A model generated the notes under the pieces. It searched no databases. It saw only the letters and a program-made list of their open reading frames with translations, and had not been told where the DNA came from. This document shows positions 24,201-33,389 of a DNA stretch of 45,232 nt, piece by piece (position 1 is the first letter of the stretch; each line of letters starts with the position of its first letter). The translations under genes and the position numbers were made by a program. This DNA comes from Gemmataceae bacterium. Lineage in GTDB: Bacteria; Planctomycetota; Planctomycetia; Gemmatales; Gemmataceae. Where the stretch lies: contig JAQGHQ010000149.1 of NCBI GenBank assembly GCA_028288765.1, positions 1 through 45,232 on the forward strand. Direction: 5' to 3'.

Positions 24201-24526
24201 TCCTCCGCCGGGTGCTGTTCGAGATCCCGCCGGGCCGGCCGGAGAAGGCCCGCGACACGGTGGAAGACACCGACCACGGCGGGGACGACAAGAACAAGCA
24301 GCAGAAGGTGGTGAGCGCCCGCCCGCTCCCGGCCCGGCGGGCCAAGCTCGATCTGGTCGAGGTGATGCGGGACCTGGCGCTCGAACAACGGGACTTCGCC
24401 GCTGGGGTTCTCCCCCTGCTGGACGAGTTCATGGTCTCGCGCGGTCGGAGCGAGCGGGAGGCGTGCCTGGTTGCCGTCACCCGCGTCCGCCACAAGTACC
24501 CCGAACTGAAGACGGGGGCCGTATGA
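21263..24526 (+). CDS. Large BRCT-domain protein of the retron-type operon
   Basis: A 1087-residue, largely helical protein. HEAT-like segments occur (for example 'VRLANNDNEGVRKLARDLLG' near residue 370). Residues about 637-722 form a BRCT domain: 'ASFLFTGKLASMTRDDAEGR', 'VKARNGTISGSVSPKLHYLV' and 'ANIRIISETMFLQML', as in DNA ligases. BRCT domains bind phosphorylated partners or DNA ends. A Lys-rich linker lies near residues 940-1020, and the C-terminus carries 'LDLVEVMRDLALEQRDFAAG'. No enzyme signature is seen. ATG 21263 follows a G-rich stretch; the ribosome site is weak. The stop overlaps the next start as ATGA. By context it may sense DNA damage or invading DNA; that is inference. Confidence 0.85.
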   Translation: MAAVLKLDDIRRAWDTRDPQLIKLLDQLCRQPDPQPETPIRQGAMTFDRFLSGLKDWRFRQKPKEEQAHYRVETLKALEAPTAEVPLPDRLKVHEVIYSLWQSPDPLARDYLLRIIAAVPLVYGPWRALKRIFKEAEAKHDTEIYGALAARFDAAFAGRSGVQVGGGTLAYCARRAWRYLRRLAVQLPATYADVASDFLVHYTDETNWRGTWVSNHIFYHASKKYGRSNFRFGWRENLDPGALKHRAYPDLWKRSPRPLFSLLERAKSDPVRDFATAALKADFRQVLREIEPGWVVRLVAVPSRAIHDFVIWILQNVPKFEQGAFRTLGLHDAVLRLFDSPSTAAREYAANYARTHARDLPVEDLVRLANNDNEGVRKLARDLLGEKDPRTGVGLDAWGRLLETEHGHKFAADVITKSFGPKELTPEWFQGRLLSPSDAAFEFASKLLPKVHTLKDLGPAFFATLLQKLDPEDDEKVNRVGDYATGELARFDLNALDKDLLRWLALFPPTAGSLGSWVHQGKLKPQALGMDFLKGLAFQPDWDADPWLAAFRAANGQWAKDLAFDEGRAQQVLGWFQDVRKFTAGELGFEWLMKLVARAEPMYHDFASERLIRTFLPADFAPRQQAPSAGAPAAPQDLQKASFLFTGKLASMTRDDAEGRVKARNGTISGSVSPKLHYLVIGDEGSPLYGQGTKGSKQTKAEELNEKGANIRIISETMFLQMLAGSQTTVTADSTLAGCERLWNLVVAPGPADAPVGKFAREYMRRHHPDIGQQLTDRPVDPGAEIPPSFLTLDRVYPLFAETRKPIRDFALELAKWEFARWNPGVDRLVGMSEIPFMDVRRFVAKSLLADDTPPNRRFRIDPATLEPSAAYRFCESNDEETRALGMELIRRLPKLRVPEELFRLTESPDRKVRAFVIRALWAVYRDRGLTPDWKPPAPPKPTVGQKAKKAAEKQEANLGDGVPHRPDQWPAGQPTLGEFLRRVLFEIPPGRPEKARDTVEDTDHGGDDKNKQQKVVSARPLPARRAKLDLVEVMRDLALEQRDFAAGVLPLLDEFMVSRGRSEREACLVAVTRVRHKYPELKTGAV

Positions 24527-27500
24527 CGCCGGATTTCGAAGAGACGCTCCGCCGCCAGATCGAGCTGGTCCGCGCGAACCTGGGCAAGCTGCCGGAAGCC
24601 CTGCGCGGGCCGGTTGAGAAGCAGATCGCGGAGATGACCGCCCGGCTCGGGGACGCCGGGGACGCGGCGCGACCGGTGCTGGCCGCGGTCCTCGGCCACG
24701 GGACCGGGAACGAGCGGTATCTCCCGTACCGCGGCGACCTCAAGGCCGGGGTCGGGGTCGGGGGTACGCTCGCGTTCGTCACCGCTCACCCGGAAGGACT
24801 GCCGACCGCTCTCTACCGCCTCGACGCCGACCGGCTCTCGCTCCAGGCCGACCCGCTCCCGTGCGGCGGCGTCGCCATCGCGGCCGACGGGAACACGATC
24901 TACATCGGCGGGACCGACCGGCGGGTGTACGAGGTGGCCGGGAAGAAGGCCCCGAGGCCACTCGGCCAGCCGTTCGCCGGGCCGGTCGCGGCGCTCCTCC
25001 CGGTCGCGAAGAAGCGGATCGCGGTCCTGAACGGCAACCAGATCGACATCGTTTCCGACGCCGACGGCGCCGTTCTCCAGACCCTCGAACTGCCCGAAGA
25101 CGGGACCTGCCTCGCGGCGGACAAGACCGGCGCGTGGCTCGTCGCTGGTACGACCCGGGGCACGGTCGCCGTGTTCGACGGGCAGGACAAGGACGAGTTC
25201 GAGCTGTCGGAAGCCGAGAAGCTCCACGACGGGGCGGTGACCGCGCTCCTCTTCGAGCCGGAGGAACTCAGGTTCTTCTCGGCCGGGGCCGACAACAAGC
25301 TGCTCACCACGTTCGCCCGCGGCCGGCTCGAACCCGAGGACAAGGGCCGGGCAAACACCCACGAAGACCTCCTCACGGCGATGGTGCTCGTACCGGGCGA
25401 CCGGTTCGTGACCGGCAGCCGGGACGCGACGCTCAAGAACTGGCCGCGGGTCGGCGGGGTGAAGCCTACGACCCTGAAGGAGGGGTGCGGGAAGGTGGTC
25501 GCGCTGGCCACCGTTACCGTCTACAACCAGCTGCACGTCACGGCGTTCTGCGGCGACAACAGCATTCGTCTCTTCAAACTGGAGGCCGACGGCCGGTTCG
25601 GCGATGAGCCCGGCCCCCGCGTGTACGGGGCCGCCGACTGGGTCAAGAACGAACTCGCCCAGACCCACGACCCGAAGCGGCGGGAGAAAGCGCTCAAGAC
25701 GCTGGCGGAGTGGAAGGACTCCGCCTCGATCGACATCCTCGGCGAGCAGGTCGACAAGGACCCCGATCATCAACTCCGCCTGCTGGCCGCCCAGCTCCTT
25801 TCGGCGAGCGACAACCCCCGGGTCGGAAAGATCCTCGAGAAAGCGATCTCCCACGGAGACGGGAAAGTCCGGGTCCAGGCGTTCCAGGGGCTGTTCAAGC
25901 CGCTGAAGCCGGATTTCGGGCCGATCGACCTGGCGCTCAAGACCGGCCACGCGGACGTGAGCACACTCGCGGTCAAGGCACTCGAACCGCTCGCCAAGAC
26001 TGACGACCAGGCGCTCACCCGGCTCACCGACGCCCTCAACGCCCCGAGCTGGGACGTGCGGAAGGCGGCGCTCGCGAGCCTCGAAGCCGTCTTCCCCAAG
26101 ACCACCCCGCAGGCCAGTCTCACGGCCCTGACCTCGAAGCACGGTGACCTGCGGGCCGCCGCCCTGACCCGGGCGTTCGAGCGCGGACTGCTGGGCGACC
26201 CGGCGGTGCAGTCCGCCCTCCGCCGGCGGCTGGAGGATGAGGACACCGGGGTGAGGAAGGTCGCGTTCCTCCTGTCGGTCGTGGCTCACCCACACCTGGC
26301 CGGCGTCCTCCGGGCGGCGGACGCCGAGCTGAACCGGCAGGTGAACGAGCTGGAGAAGGCCGAGAAGCCGGACCGGCCGGCCCCGGCAATGGCGGTCGAC
26401 GCGAAGACGAAGCTCACCCCGGCCGACTACGACGTGCTCCTGCAGGCGACCGCGAGCCGGGCCCTCGACACCTGCCTGCGGGGGGCACGCGGTCTGGCCG
26501 TCCTCGGCGACCCCCGGGCGTTCGGGCTCCTCCTCCAGCTGAGCCGGGAGGACGACACCCACGCCCGGGTCGAGGTCTGCCGGGCGCTCGCCGCCCTGGA
26601 CGACGAGCGGGCGGTCAACCGCCTCCGGTCGCTCCTGTTCGACAAGGAGCCGTCCGTCCGCGACGCGGCCTACACCGCCCTCCTGAAGATCTTCGACACG
26701 TCTCCTCTGTCGGTCGCCGAGGCCGGGCTGACCGCCGCGGACGAAGACGTCCGCCGGCGCGGGCTGGAAACGCTCGTCCAGTTCGTCCGGAAGCAGACCC
26801 CGAACGCGGCCGGAGACCCCGGCTGGGAGTTGCTCGTCCGGGCGCTGAACGACAGCGCCGCCGGGGTGCGGGGCGAGACGTTCAAGGCCGTCTTGAACCT
26901 GAAGATCGCCGGCGGCGGACCGGACACGCTGCGGTTCGTGCTCCAGTCCATTCACCCGGACGTGCGGCGAGAAGCCCTCACGGAAATCACCGCCCAGGAG
27001 AAGGAGGAGTGGGCAACCCCGCTCCTGTACGAGTTCTTCAACGACCCGGACGCGGGGTTGCGGGCTGAGGCGTTCGGGTTCGCGACGAAGAAGAACAAGG
27101 ACGTCGGGGTCCTCGAAATCGCGCTCGGGTCGCGGTATCCGGACGCCCGCAAGCTCGCCGTCGACGGGCTGATCAAGAAGCACTCGAAGGCCGCCCAGCA
27201 GGTCCTCCTCCGGGCAATCGCCGACCCCGACCGCGAGGTACGCCTGCTGGCGATCACCGCCCTGGTGGACGACGACGCGAAGGGGCCGCTCACGGAGGCG
27301 CTGGGGAGCCCGCTGCCGGACATCCGCGTGCGGGCCGCGGCCGCGCTGGCAAGACACGGCGACCCGGCCGCCCTCGCCCCACTCCGGGAACTCGCCACCG
27401 CCCCCGAGCCCCAACTCAAGGACCGGGTGCCCGACTGGCGCGAGGCCGCGGAACTGGCCCTGGACGGGCTCGCGGAACTCGCGCCCCCCGAAGTGTTGCC

Positions 27501-30500
27501 CGACGTCGCCCCGCTCGTCGACAGCCCGCACGCCGGGATTCGCAAGGCGGCCGCGGGCGTTCTGGCGTGGGCCGCCCGGGGCGGCACTGCCTCACACCTC
27601 CGGTCCGCGTTGCAGCACGCCGACCCCGAGGTGAAGTTCCGGGCCGCCCTCGGTCTGGCGTACCTCGGCGACGCGACCGTCGTCCCGCTCGTCCGGTCCG
27701 AGGCGGCCGCGAAGGTGCTGACCGCGTCCGACCAGTTCACCGCGATGGTCGCCCTCGGGTCGTTCGCCGGGACCGCGACAACGGTCTACCTCGATCACCC
27801 GGACGAGCCCCTCCGCAACCGGGCGCTCCTCGTCCTGATGCTGCTCGAACTCAAGGACACGGACGGCGTCCCCGAGAAGTGCCTGGAATGCCTCTCGGCC
27901 AAGGGGCCGCGGTTCCGGCTGACTGGCGCGCAAGCCCTGGAGGCGTTCGCCGACACGGCCGCGTTCCGGGAATTCGTCGTCGGTCTCGTAAACGACCGCG
28001 GCGAGGACAACGACTGGAAGGTGACGCCCGAGGTGGTCGACGATCTCGCGAACCTCCTCGCCTTCGCCCCGCCGCAACTCAAAGCGAAGACGGCCGGGCT
28101 ACTGACGCACTTCGCGGGGAAGGAACAGGCGGGGTGGAATCAGGCATGGGCCGTCCACAGCGCCCGGTTCGCGGTCGAGATCAATACGGCCCGGTCGGCC
28201 GCGTCCGCCGCGGGCGTGCCGGTGCCCTCGAAGCTCGCCCCCGCGCAGCTCCGCGAACTCGCGTTCGGCGGGTACGTCGGGCTCGTCCGCGAGCAGGGAA
28301 GTGGGGGGACCGGGTCGCCGATCATCAAGGTCCGGCAGACCGCCCTCAACCGGGTTTTCGCCATCGCCTCGAAGGACGCGGCGTACAGCCGGGCCGCCCA
28401 GCCGGTCCTCGCTCAGGCGATGGGCGACCCGAACCAGCCGGTGCGGACACAGGCGTTCGAACACCTGCAAGCCCTCGGGATGGACCGGGCGACGCTCGGC
28501 TCGGAAGCCCTCGAAGCGGGATACACCGACCTCGGGGTGAAGGGCCTCGAACTGCTCACCGATGGAACATCTTCCCGCGAGGGTGAGGCGGTCCTGGAGC
28601 GGGTCATGCTCGCCCGGACCGACGACCTGGCGACCGAGGCGGCGAAGCTCCTGGCCGACCGCCAGGGCAAGATCCCGACCGCCTCGAAGGCCCTCGACGC
28701 CGTCCACGAGCCGCTCCGGATTCAGGCGGTGCAGTGGCTCGCGGCCGAGTACGAGACCTCGGCGGACGCCCAGATGTTCCTCCGGCTCGCGCTCGAATCG
28801 CGGTACCGCCGTGTCCGCGAGACGGCGGCGTTCGAGCTGGCCGCCAAGAAGGATGCGGCGGCGTTCGACGCCCTGGCGAAGATGCTCCACGACCCGGCGT
28901 TCGCGAAGCGGCAGAAACAGCTGATCGACGGGTTCAACACGATCGCCGACAAGCGGGCCGCGGGCGTGTTCCTCGACCGCGTCGAGACCGACCCGTCCGG
29001 GACCGCCGCGGTCGAAGACCTCGTCCGCGCGGCGGCCGACTTCCGCGACCCGGCCACGGCCGACCGCCTGCTCGGCCTCGCCGACCGCAAGAAGGAGTGG
29101 CAGGGGCTCGCCCTGCGGGCGGCCCGCACGGTCAGCGGGTACGACCAGCAGATCGCCGATCCCGAGGACGAGAACCCGGACTGGACCTGGGAGAAGGACC
29201 TTCACCCGTGGCACGACGCGGTGCTGGCGAAGGTGCTGGACAGGGCATTCACCCTCGGGAACACCGACCTCCTCCTCGAACTCCTGCCGGCCGCCCAGTG
29301 GTCCCGCGGCCCGGACGTCGATCCCGTCCTCGGCGTCCTGGTATCGAACCCGAACACCGAGCTGCGGGACGCGGCGGTTCAGGCGGCCGGGTGGCGGTTC
29401 CGCAAGCGGAAGGGGCCGGTCGAACCGCTCCTGAAAGCCGTCCGGCACAAGAACCCGGTGACGCAGTTTTACGCCGCCGAGGGACTCGCCCGCGGCAAGC
29501 GGGGGGAGGGGCTGAACGTCCTCCTGTCGAGCATCGAATACCTCGACGACGTCGGCCTCCGGCAGCGGGCAGTCCTGGCCCTCGGCGAACTCGGCGACCA
29601 GAGGGCGGTCGACACCCTGTTGAAACTCGCCGGGGAAGACGGGCACGCGCTGCAAGAATCCGCCGCCGAGGCGATCGGTCATCTGAAACGGTCGCAGCAG
29701 GCCGATTCCATCTTCCGCCTGTTGGAACGGCTCGCGAAAGGGACCGGCGGGATTGCCCAGCGAGCGGTTGCGGGTCTCCGGTGGTTCGACACCCCCAGCG
29801 GGTGGGACATCGTCCGGGCGAAACTCGCGGGGAAGACCCGGGGCTGGCACGCCGATCAGATCAAGCAGACCGCCGCCGATCAGCTCGGGTACAACGACGA
29901 CCCCGCGACCCGCGACCTGCTCCTGAAGGTGCTACGGACCGAGGGCGACGGCGATATCGTGGCCGGGGCGTTCACGAGCGCCCGCCGGCTCTGGGGCAAG
30001 GACTCGCTCGAACCGCACTATCACGTCATCCAGAATCCGGACGCGAGTGATCTGCTCGACGGCGAAGAGGTTCTCACCGACGTGGTGAAAACGGTGGCCG
30101 AGAAGGGCGACGCGCTGCGGATCATGGAGGTCTTCCCGAGGTGCCCGACCGACGTGCAGGAGCCGCTCGAAGCGGCACTCCTCACCCGCCCGAACCTTCC
30201 CATCAAGGAAGCGGTGGCCGCGCTCGCCCACGCCGACGAGGGCACGGTCCGGCTCGCCACCCGGCTGCTCGGCCGACTCCCGGGTGCCGACGACGCCGTA
30301 AAGACGGCTGTGTCCGGCGCGCTCTCGCGCTGGTGGACGATCTGGCAAGACCGACGGACGAAGCTGGATCGGAATGATGACGCGGGCGAGTCGCTGGATC
30401 GGGCGACCGGGTGCGTCGAGAGCCTGTTGTGGGCGGCGGGGCGGGTCGGGGTGGCGGCCAGGGTACTGGCCGACGTCGCCCGGTCCCGGCCGGACGACCC

Positions 30501-31041
30501 GCAGGCCAGATCGATCCGCCTCGAAGCCGCCCGGTGCCTGGTCGCCGGGAAGCCGTCGAAGGAGACGCTGGACCTGCTCGAAGGACTCGCGGTCGGCCCG
30601 GACGCCGACGTGCGGGTTCTCGCCGCCGATCTGCTCGCCCGCTCCGACCCGAAGCGGGCCGCGGGCCTCACCGACAAGTTGCTCTCGGACCGCCCGAGCT
30701 TCAACCGGTTGGTGGCCGCCAAGGCCGTTCCCGCCGCACGGGTCGAAGGCGTGGCGGGACAGGTTCATTACCAGCCGGTCGTACTGCCGGTGCTGGTGGC
30801 GGCCAGGGCCGTTGCGCCGCTGGCCGCCGTGGCGAAAGACAAGAAGGCCGCGGAGGCCGCCCGGCTGGGTGCGATCGAGGGGCTGGGCGTGATGGCCGAC
30901 GAAGCCGCCGAGAAAGTGCTGGTCGAGGTCGGCACGACCAAGGACGACGACAAGGACGTGCGGAAGGCGGCCTGGCGGGCGCTGCGGCGGTCGAAGCGGG
31001 CCCGGCGGCCGAAAGCCCCCAGGCCCGCGGTCGGGCCGTGA
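24523..31041 (+). CDS. Giant WD40-HEAT repeat protein
   Basis: A 2172-residue protein. After a helical start, residues about 55-370 form a beta-propeller of WD40-like blades ('CLAADKTGAWLVAGTTRGTV', 'GAVTALLFEPEELRFFSAGA', 'PGDRFVTGSRDATLKNW'). The remainder is an almost unbroken solenoid of HEAT/PBS-lyase-type repeats ('VGLRQRAVLALGELGDQRAV', 'DPDREVRLLAITALVDDDAK') ending in a basic tail. No catalytic residues are evident, so it is probably a scaffold or sensor. ATG 24523 overlaps the BRCT gene's stop (ATGA), which fixes the start; the frame is open far upstream but only as a shadow of that gene. The stop overlaps the small membrane gene's GTG. Confidence 0.88.
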   Translation: MTPDFEETLRRQIELVRANLGKLPEALRGPVEKQIAEMTARLGDAGDAARPVLAAVLGHGTGNERYLPYRGDLKAGVGVGGTLAFVTAHPEGLPTALYRLDADRLSLQADPLPCGGVAIAADGNTIYIGGTDRRVYEVAGKKAPRPLGQPFAGPVAALLPVAKKRIAVLNGNQIDIVSDADGAVLQTLELPEDGTCLAADKTGAWLVAGTTRGTVAVFDGQDKDEFELSEAEKLHDGAVTALLFEPEELRFFSAGADNKLLTTFARGRLEPEDKGRANTHEDLLTAMVLVPGDRFVTGSRDATLKNWPRVGGVKPTTLKEGCGKVVALATVTVYNQLHVTAFCGDNSIRLFKLEADGRFGDEPGPRVYGAADWVKNELAQTHDPKRREKALKTLAEWKDSASIDILGEQVDKDPDHQLRLLAAQLLSASDNPRVGKILEKAISHGDGKVRVQAFQGLFKPLKPDFGPIDLALKTGHADVSTLAVKALEPLAKTDDQALTRLTDALNAPSWDVRKAALASLEAVFPKTTPQASLTALTSKHGDLRAAALTRAFERGLLGDPAVQSALRRRLEDEDTGVRKVAFLLSVVAHPHLAGVLRAADAELNRQVNELEKAEKPDRPAPAMAVDAKTKLTPADYDVLLQATASRALDTCLRGARGLAVLGDPRAFGLLLQLSREDDTHARVEVCRALAALDDERAVNRLRSLLFDKEPSVRDAAYTALLKIFDTSPLSVAEAGLTAADEDVRRRGLETLVQFVRKQTPNAAGDPGWELLVRALNDSAAGVRGETFKAVLNLKIAGGGPDTLRFVLQSIHPDVRREALTEITAQEKEEWATPLLYEFFNDPDAGLRAEAFGFATKKNKDVGVLEIALGSRYPDARKLAVDGLIKKHSKAAQQVLLRAIADPDREVRLLAITALVDDDAKGPLTEALGSPLPDIRVRAAAALARHGDPAALAPLRELATAPEPQLKDRVPDWREAAELALDGLAELAPPEVLPDVAPLVDSPHAGIRKAAAGVLAWAARGGTASHLRSALQHADPEVKFRAALGLAYLGDATVVPLVRSEAAAKVLTASDQFTAMVALGSFAGTATTVYLDHPDEPLRNRALLVLMLLELKDTDGVPEKCLECLSAKGPRFRLTGAQALEAFADTAAFREFVVGLVNDRGEDNDWKVTPEVVDDLANLLAFAPPQLKAKTAGLLTHFAGKEQAGWNQAWAVHSARFAVEINTARSAASAAGVPVPSKLAPAQLRELAFGGYVGLVREQGSGGTGSPIIKVRQTALNRVFAIASKDAAYSRAAQPVLAQAMGDPNQPVRTQAFEHLQALGMDRATLGSEALEAGYTDLGVKGLELLTDGTSSREGEAVLERVMLARTDDLATEAAKLLADRQGKIPTASKALDAVHEPLRIQAVQWLAAEYETSADAQMFLRLALESRYRRVRETAAFELAAKKDAAAFDALAKMLHDPAFAKRQKQLIDGFNTIADKRAAGVFLDRVETDPSGTAAVEDLVRAAADFRDPATADRLLGLADRKKEWQGLALRAARTVSGYDQQIADPEDENPDWTWEKDLHPWHDAVLAKVLDRAFTLGNTDLLLELLPAAQWSRGPDVDPVLGVLVSNPNTELRDAAVQAAGWRFRKRKGPVEPLLKAVRHKNPVTQFYAAEGLARGKRGEGLNVLLSSIEYLDDVGLRQRAVLALGELGDQRAVDTLLKLAGEDGHALQESAAEAIGHLKRSQQADSIFRLLERLAKGTGGIAQRAVAGLRWFDTPSGWDIVRAKLAGKTRGWHADQIKQTAADQLGYNDDPATRDLLLKVLRTEGDGDIVAGAFTSARRLWGKDSLEPHYHVIQNPDASDLLDGEEVLTDVVKTVAEKGDALRIMEVFPRCPTDVQEPLEAALLTRPNLPIKEAVAALAHADEGTVRLATRLLGRLPGADDAVKTAVSGALSRWWTIWQDRRTKLDRNDDAGESLDRATGCVESLLWAAGRVGVAARVLADVARSRPDDPQARSIRLEAARCLVAGKPSKETLDLLEGLAVGPDADVRVLAADLLARSDPKRAAGLTDKLLSDRPSFNRLVAAKAVPAARVEGVAGQVHYQPVVLPVLVAARAVAPLAAVAKDKKAAEAARLGAIEGLGVMADEAAEKVLVEVGTTKDDDKDVRKAAWRALRRSKRARRPKAPRPAVGP

Positions 31042-31376
31042 GCTCTCAAAACCAGCCCCCCGGCCGGGCGCTGACCCTCATCGAGTGTCTCACCGGCCTG
31101 GGCTGCCTGCTTGGGGCGGGCTTGGGCTGCACGTGGGGGGCGGGTCGGTACGGGGTGGTCGGGGCGCTCGTCGGGTTGCCGGCCGGGATGGTGGTCGGGC
31201 TGATAATGGCGGTCGCGGGCATGGTCGCGCTGGCGGCCGTCATGGTCGCGGTGTTGGCCGTCCGCGCGCTGATCGTCGGCGGTCCGAAGGGGTTGATGGA
31301 GTTCCTGCGTCACGGGCCGGAGGCGCTGCGGGAGAATGACCCGCCCGCCCACCGCCCGGACCAAACCGGTGGGTGA
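31038..31376 (+). CDS. Small two-helix membrane protein
   Basis: A 112-residue protein starting at GTG 31038, which overlaps the stop of the giant gene as GTGA. Two Gly/Ala/Val-rich hydrophobic stretches (about residues 15-38 and 42-80, for example 'GLPAGMVVGLIMAVAGMVAL') would span the membrane two or three times, followed by a polar tail of about 30 residues. No family is recognised. Its position inside the retron-type operon is notable because small membrane proteins are often the toxic effector in phage-defence operons. That role here is only a suggestion. Confidence 0.7.
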   Translation: MSSQNQPPGRALTLIECLTGLGCLLGAGLGCTWGAGRYGVVGALVGLPAGMVVGLIMAVAGMVALAAVMVAVLAVRALIVGGPKGLMEFLRHGPEALRENDPPAHRPDQTGG

Positions 31377-31379
31377 CCG

Positions 31380-33248
31380 ATGGTCACGAGTAACGAACCG
31401 ATCGACGAAGGCGGGGAAGGGCCCCCGCCACCACCTTCCACCGGGGCGCATCTCGCTTACGCGGGAGCCAGCCGGGTGCGGACCGCCGGGGACACCGCGC
31501 AGGTCGAACTGTTCGGCAACCTCGACCGGCCGCCGGTGAGGTTCGAGGCCCGGATCAAGAACCCGCTCCGGTTCCGGGAAGCCCTGTCGGCCCTGTACGC
31601 GGTCGTCGGCAGCGACTACCGGTACGTCCCGAAGGACCGGACGGCGTACATCGCGTACCTGCGGCTCAAGCGGGATACGGCCCCGCTCGGGGTGTGGCAG
31701 GCCCAGCAGGCGTACTTCGGCTGGCTCCTGCGGAACGACCCGCTCGCGTTCTGCATCCTCGACCCGGTCATCACGGTCCACCCGGACCAGGTGATGTTCG
31801 AGGTGTTCGGTAAGGACGAGAGCACCTACGCCTGTCTCGCCTTCAAGCGGGAGGCGTTCGAGGAGGTGGGGACGACCGCCCATGGCAGCACCAACATCGA
31901 CTTCAGCGACGCCCTGTATTCGAACGTCCAGCAGATCCGCAGCTACCGCGAAACCCGTCTCGCCGTCGGCCCGGACGGGGTGAAGCTGCAGGCCGAGCCG
32001 AACCGGGAGGTACTCGAGAAGAAGATCCAGGTGCCGGACTCGTGGCTCCGCGGTTTCCTCCAGGTCCAGTCGGCCGCCACCCTGCCGTTCGACCACGTCA
32101 GGCTCGCCCCGATGGACCTGTACAACGTCCTCCGGTACCTCCGGATGAACGGCGACCGCAAGGGCAAGCGCCGCGGGCTACGGTTCGAACTCATCCCCGC
32201 CGAGAAGCCGCGGATCGTGGCCGAGCCGTGGGAGACGGTGTTCACCACCACGGCCGAGGTGTTCAAGGGGAAGGCCGCCCGGCTCATCCGCGTCTGGGGC
32301 CGCCGGCGGTTGATGACGATCAAGCGGCTCCTGCCGTTCGTCGAGAGCGTCGACGTCTACCTGCTCGGGAGCGGGATGCCGAGCTTCTGGGTCTTCCGTG
32401 CGGGTGACATCACGCTGACACTCGGGATGACCGGGTTCACGTCCGCGAACTGGTCGAGCGCCCTGGGGTTCGACCTGCTCCTGCCCCGCAAGACCCAGGA
32501 CACCGAGCCGACGAAGCAGGTCGTGCAGTACCTCGCGGACGACCACTGGCTCGCGGACACGAAGGAACTCGCCCGGCAAACGGGGGTGAAGGGGGCGGCC
32601 CTGATCGAGGCCCTCCAGCTCGGCTGCCAGCACGGCCAGCTCATGTTCGACATCGCGACCGGTGTCTACCGGCTCCGGCCGATCGCGGCCGGCCCTCTCG
32701 ACCTCGCCCGACTCCAGTACCGGAACGTGCGGGAGAGAGTCGCCCACGACCTGCTCACCCGCCGCGGGGCGGTCCGGATCGCGAGCGAGAACCGCATTGC
32801 CGGGGTCGGGCTCGAACTCACCGGACAGGTGTCCGTCGCCGAAGACAAACGCGACTACCGGCCGCAACTGGTGCTCGCCGACGAGGGCCAGGTCCGCAAG
32901 GTCGTCTGCACCTGCCCCACATTCCGCAAGCACGGGATCAAGGGCGGGCCGTGCGTCCACCTGATCGCCCTCCGGCTCGCCTTCGCCGAGAAGGAGGCGA
33001 AAAAGGCGAAATCGGACGACGCGGTGACGTTCGAGACCCGGGCGTTCGCCAGGCGGGACGGGGACGTCGAGACCGTCGTCCAGCTCTCGCTGGAGCGGGA
33101 CAGGCTGAAATACCGGTGGGGCCGGGCCGGGCAGCCGATGCGGCTCCAGACCCTCCGGTTCAACACCGAGGCGGACGCCCGGTCGGCCTACTTCGGCAAG
33201 CTCGCCGACCTCGATGCCAAAGGCTACCTGGACGCGATCGCGGAATAA
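31380..33248 (+). CDS. Winged-helix/SWIM zinc-finger/WGR protein
   Basis: A 622-residue protein starting three bases after the membrane gene. The N-terminal 380 residues are alpha/beta without a recognised motif. Residues about 385-440 are a likely winged helix ('VQYLADDHWLADTKELARQT'). The SWIM zinc finger 'VVCTCPTFRKHGIKGGPCVH' (CxC...CxH) lies at about 505-525. The C-terminal 75 residues resemble a WGR domain ('LKYRWGRAGQPMRLQTLRF', 'DARSAYFGKL', 'KGYLDA'). SWIM fingers bind nucleic acid or proteins, and WGR domains in PARPs sense DNA breaks. From memory, a winged-helix SWIM protein is a known partner of one retron class (type XIII), which fits the RT gene that follows. Confidence 0.85.
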   Translation: MVTSNEPIDEGGEGPPPPPSTGAHLAYAGASRVRTAGDTAQVELFGNLDRPPVRFEARIKNPLRFREALSALYAVVGSDYRYVPKDRTAYIAYLRLKRDTAPLGVWQAQQAYFGWLLRNDPLAFCILDPVITVHPDQVMFEVFGKDESTYACLAFKREAFEEVGTTAHGSTNIDFSDALYSNVQQIRSYRETRLAVGPDGVKLQAEPNREVLEKKIQVPDSWLRGFLQVQSAATLPFDHVRLAPMDLYNVLRYLRMNGDRKGKRRGLRFELIPAEKPRIVAEPWETVFTTTAEVFKGKAARLIRVWGRRRLMTIKRLLPFVESVDVYLLGSGMPSFWVFRAGDITLTLGMTGFTSANWSSALGFDLLLPRKTQDTEPTKQVVQYLADDHWLADTKELARQTGVKGAALIEALQLGCQHGQLMFDIATGVYRLRPIAAGPLDLARLQYRNVRERVAHDLLTRRGAVRIASENRIAGVGLELTGQVSVAEDKRDYRPQLVLADEGQVRKVVCTCPTFRKHGIKGGPCVHLIALRLAFAEKEAKKAKSDDAVTFETRAFARRDGDVETVVQLSLERDRLKYRWGRAGQPMRLQTLRFNTEADARSAYFGKLADLDAKGYLDAIAE

Positions 33249-33261
33249 GAGCAGGACATAC

Positions 33262-33372
33262 TTCACCACAGAGTCACAGAGGACACAGAGTCAGGCCGAA
33301 CACCGAGATGACCAGAGAAGAATGATTCTCTCTCCGCTCTTTTCTCTGTGTTCTCTGTGACTCTGTGGTGAA
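33262..33372 (+). repeat. Long hairpin upstream of the retron-type RT, candidate ncRNA
   Basis: Arms 33262-33290 and 33344-33372 are reverse complements over 29 bases with a single G-T mismatch (a wobble in RNA). The 53-base loop holds a smaller AGAGAA/TTCTCT hairpin. It ends 17 bases before the RT start, where retrons often carry their msr-msd RNA. However, the arms are built of CACAGAG-type units that also occur as common intergenic repeats, so the retron-RNA reading is only a possibility. No a1/a2 pair or branching-guanosine motif was firmly placed. Confidence 0.55.
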
Positions 33373-33389
33373 TCCTCTCGTTCGCCACC

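Noticed and set aside
22543..24522. Upstream extension of the giant WD40-HEAT frame
   Set aside because: The frame is open but overlaps the BRCT gene out of frame and reads as low-complexity. The ATGA overlap at 24523 fixes the start.
24034..27531. 1165-codon open frame on the minus strand
   Set aside because: It lies antisense to the BRCT and WD40-HEAT genes, is Arg/Gly/Val-rich and has no domain. Long antisense frames are expected in GC-rich coding DNA.
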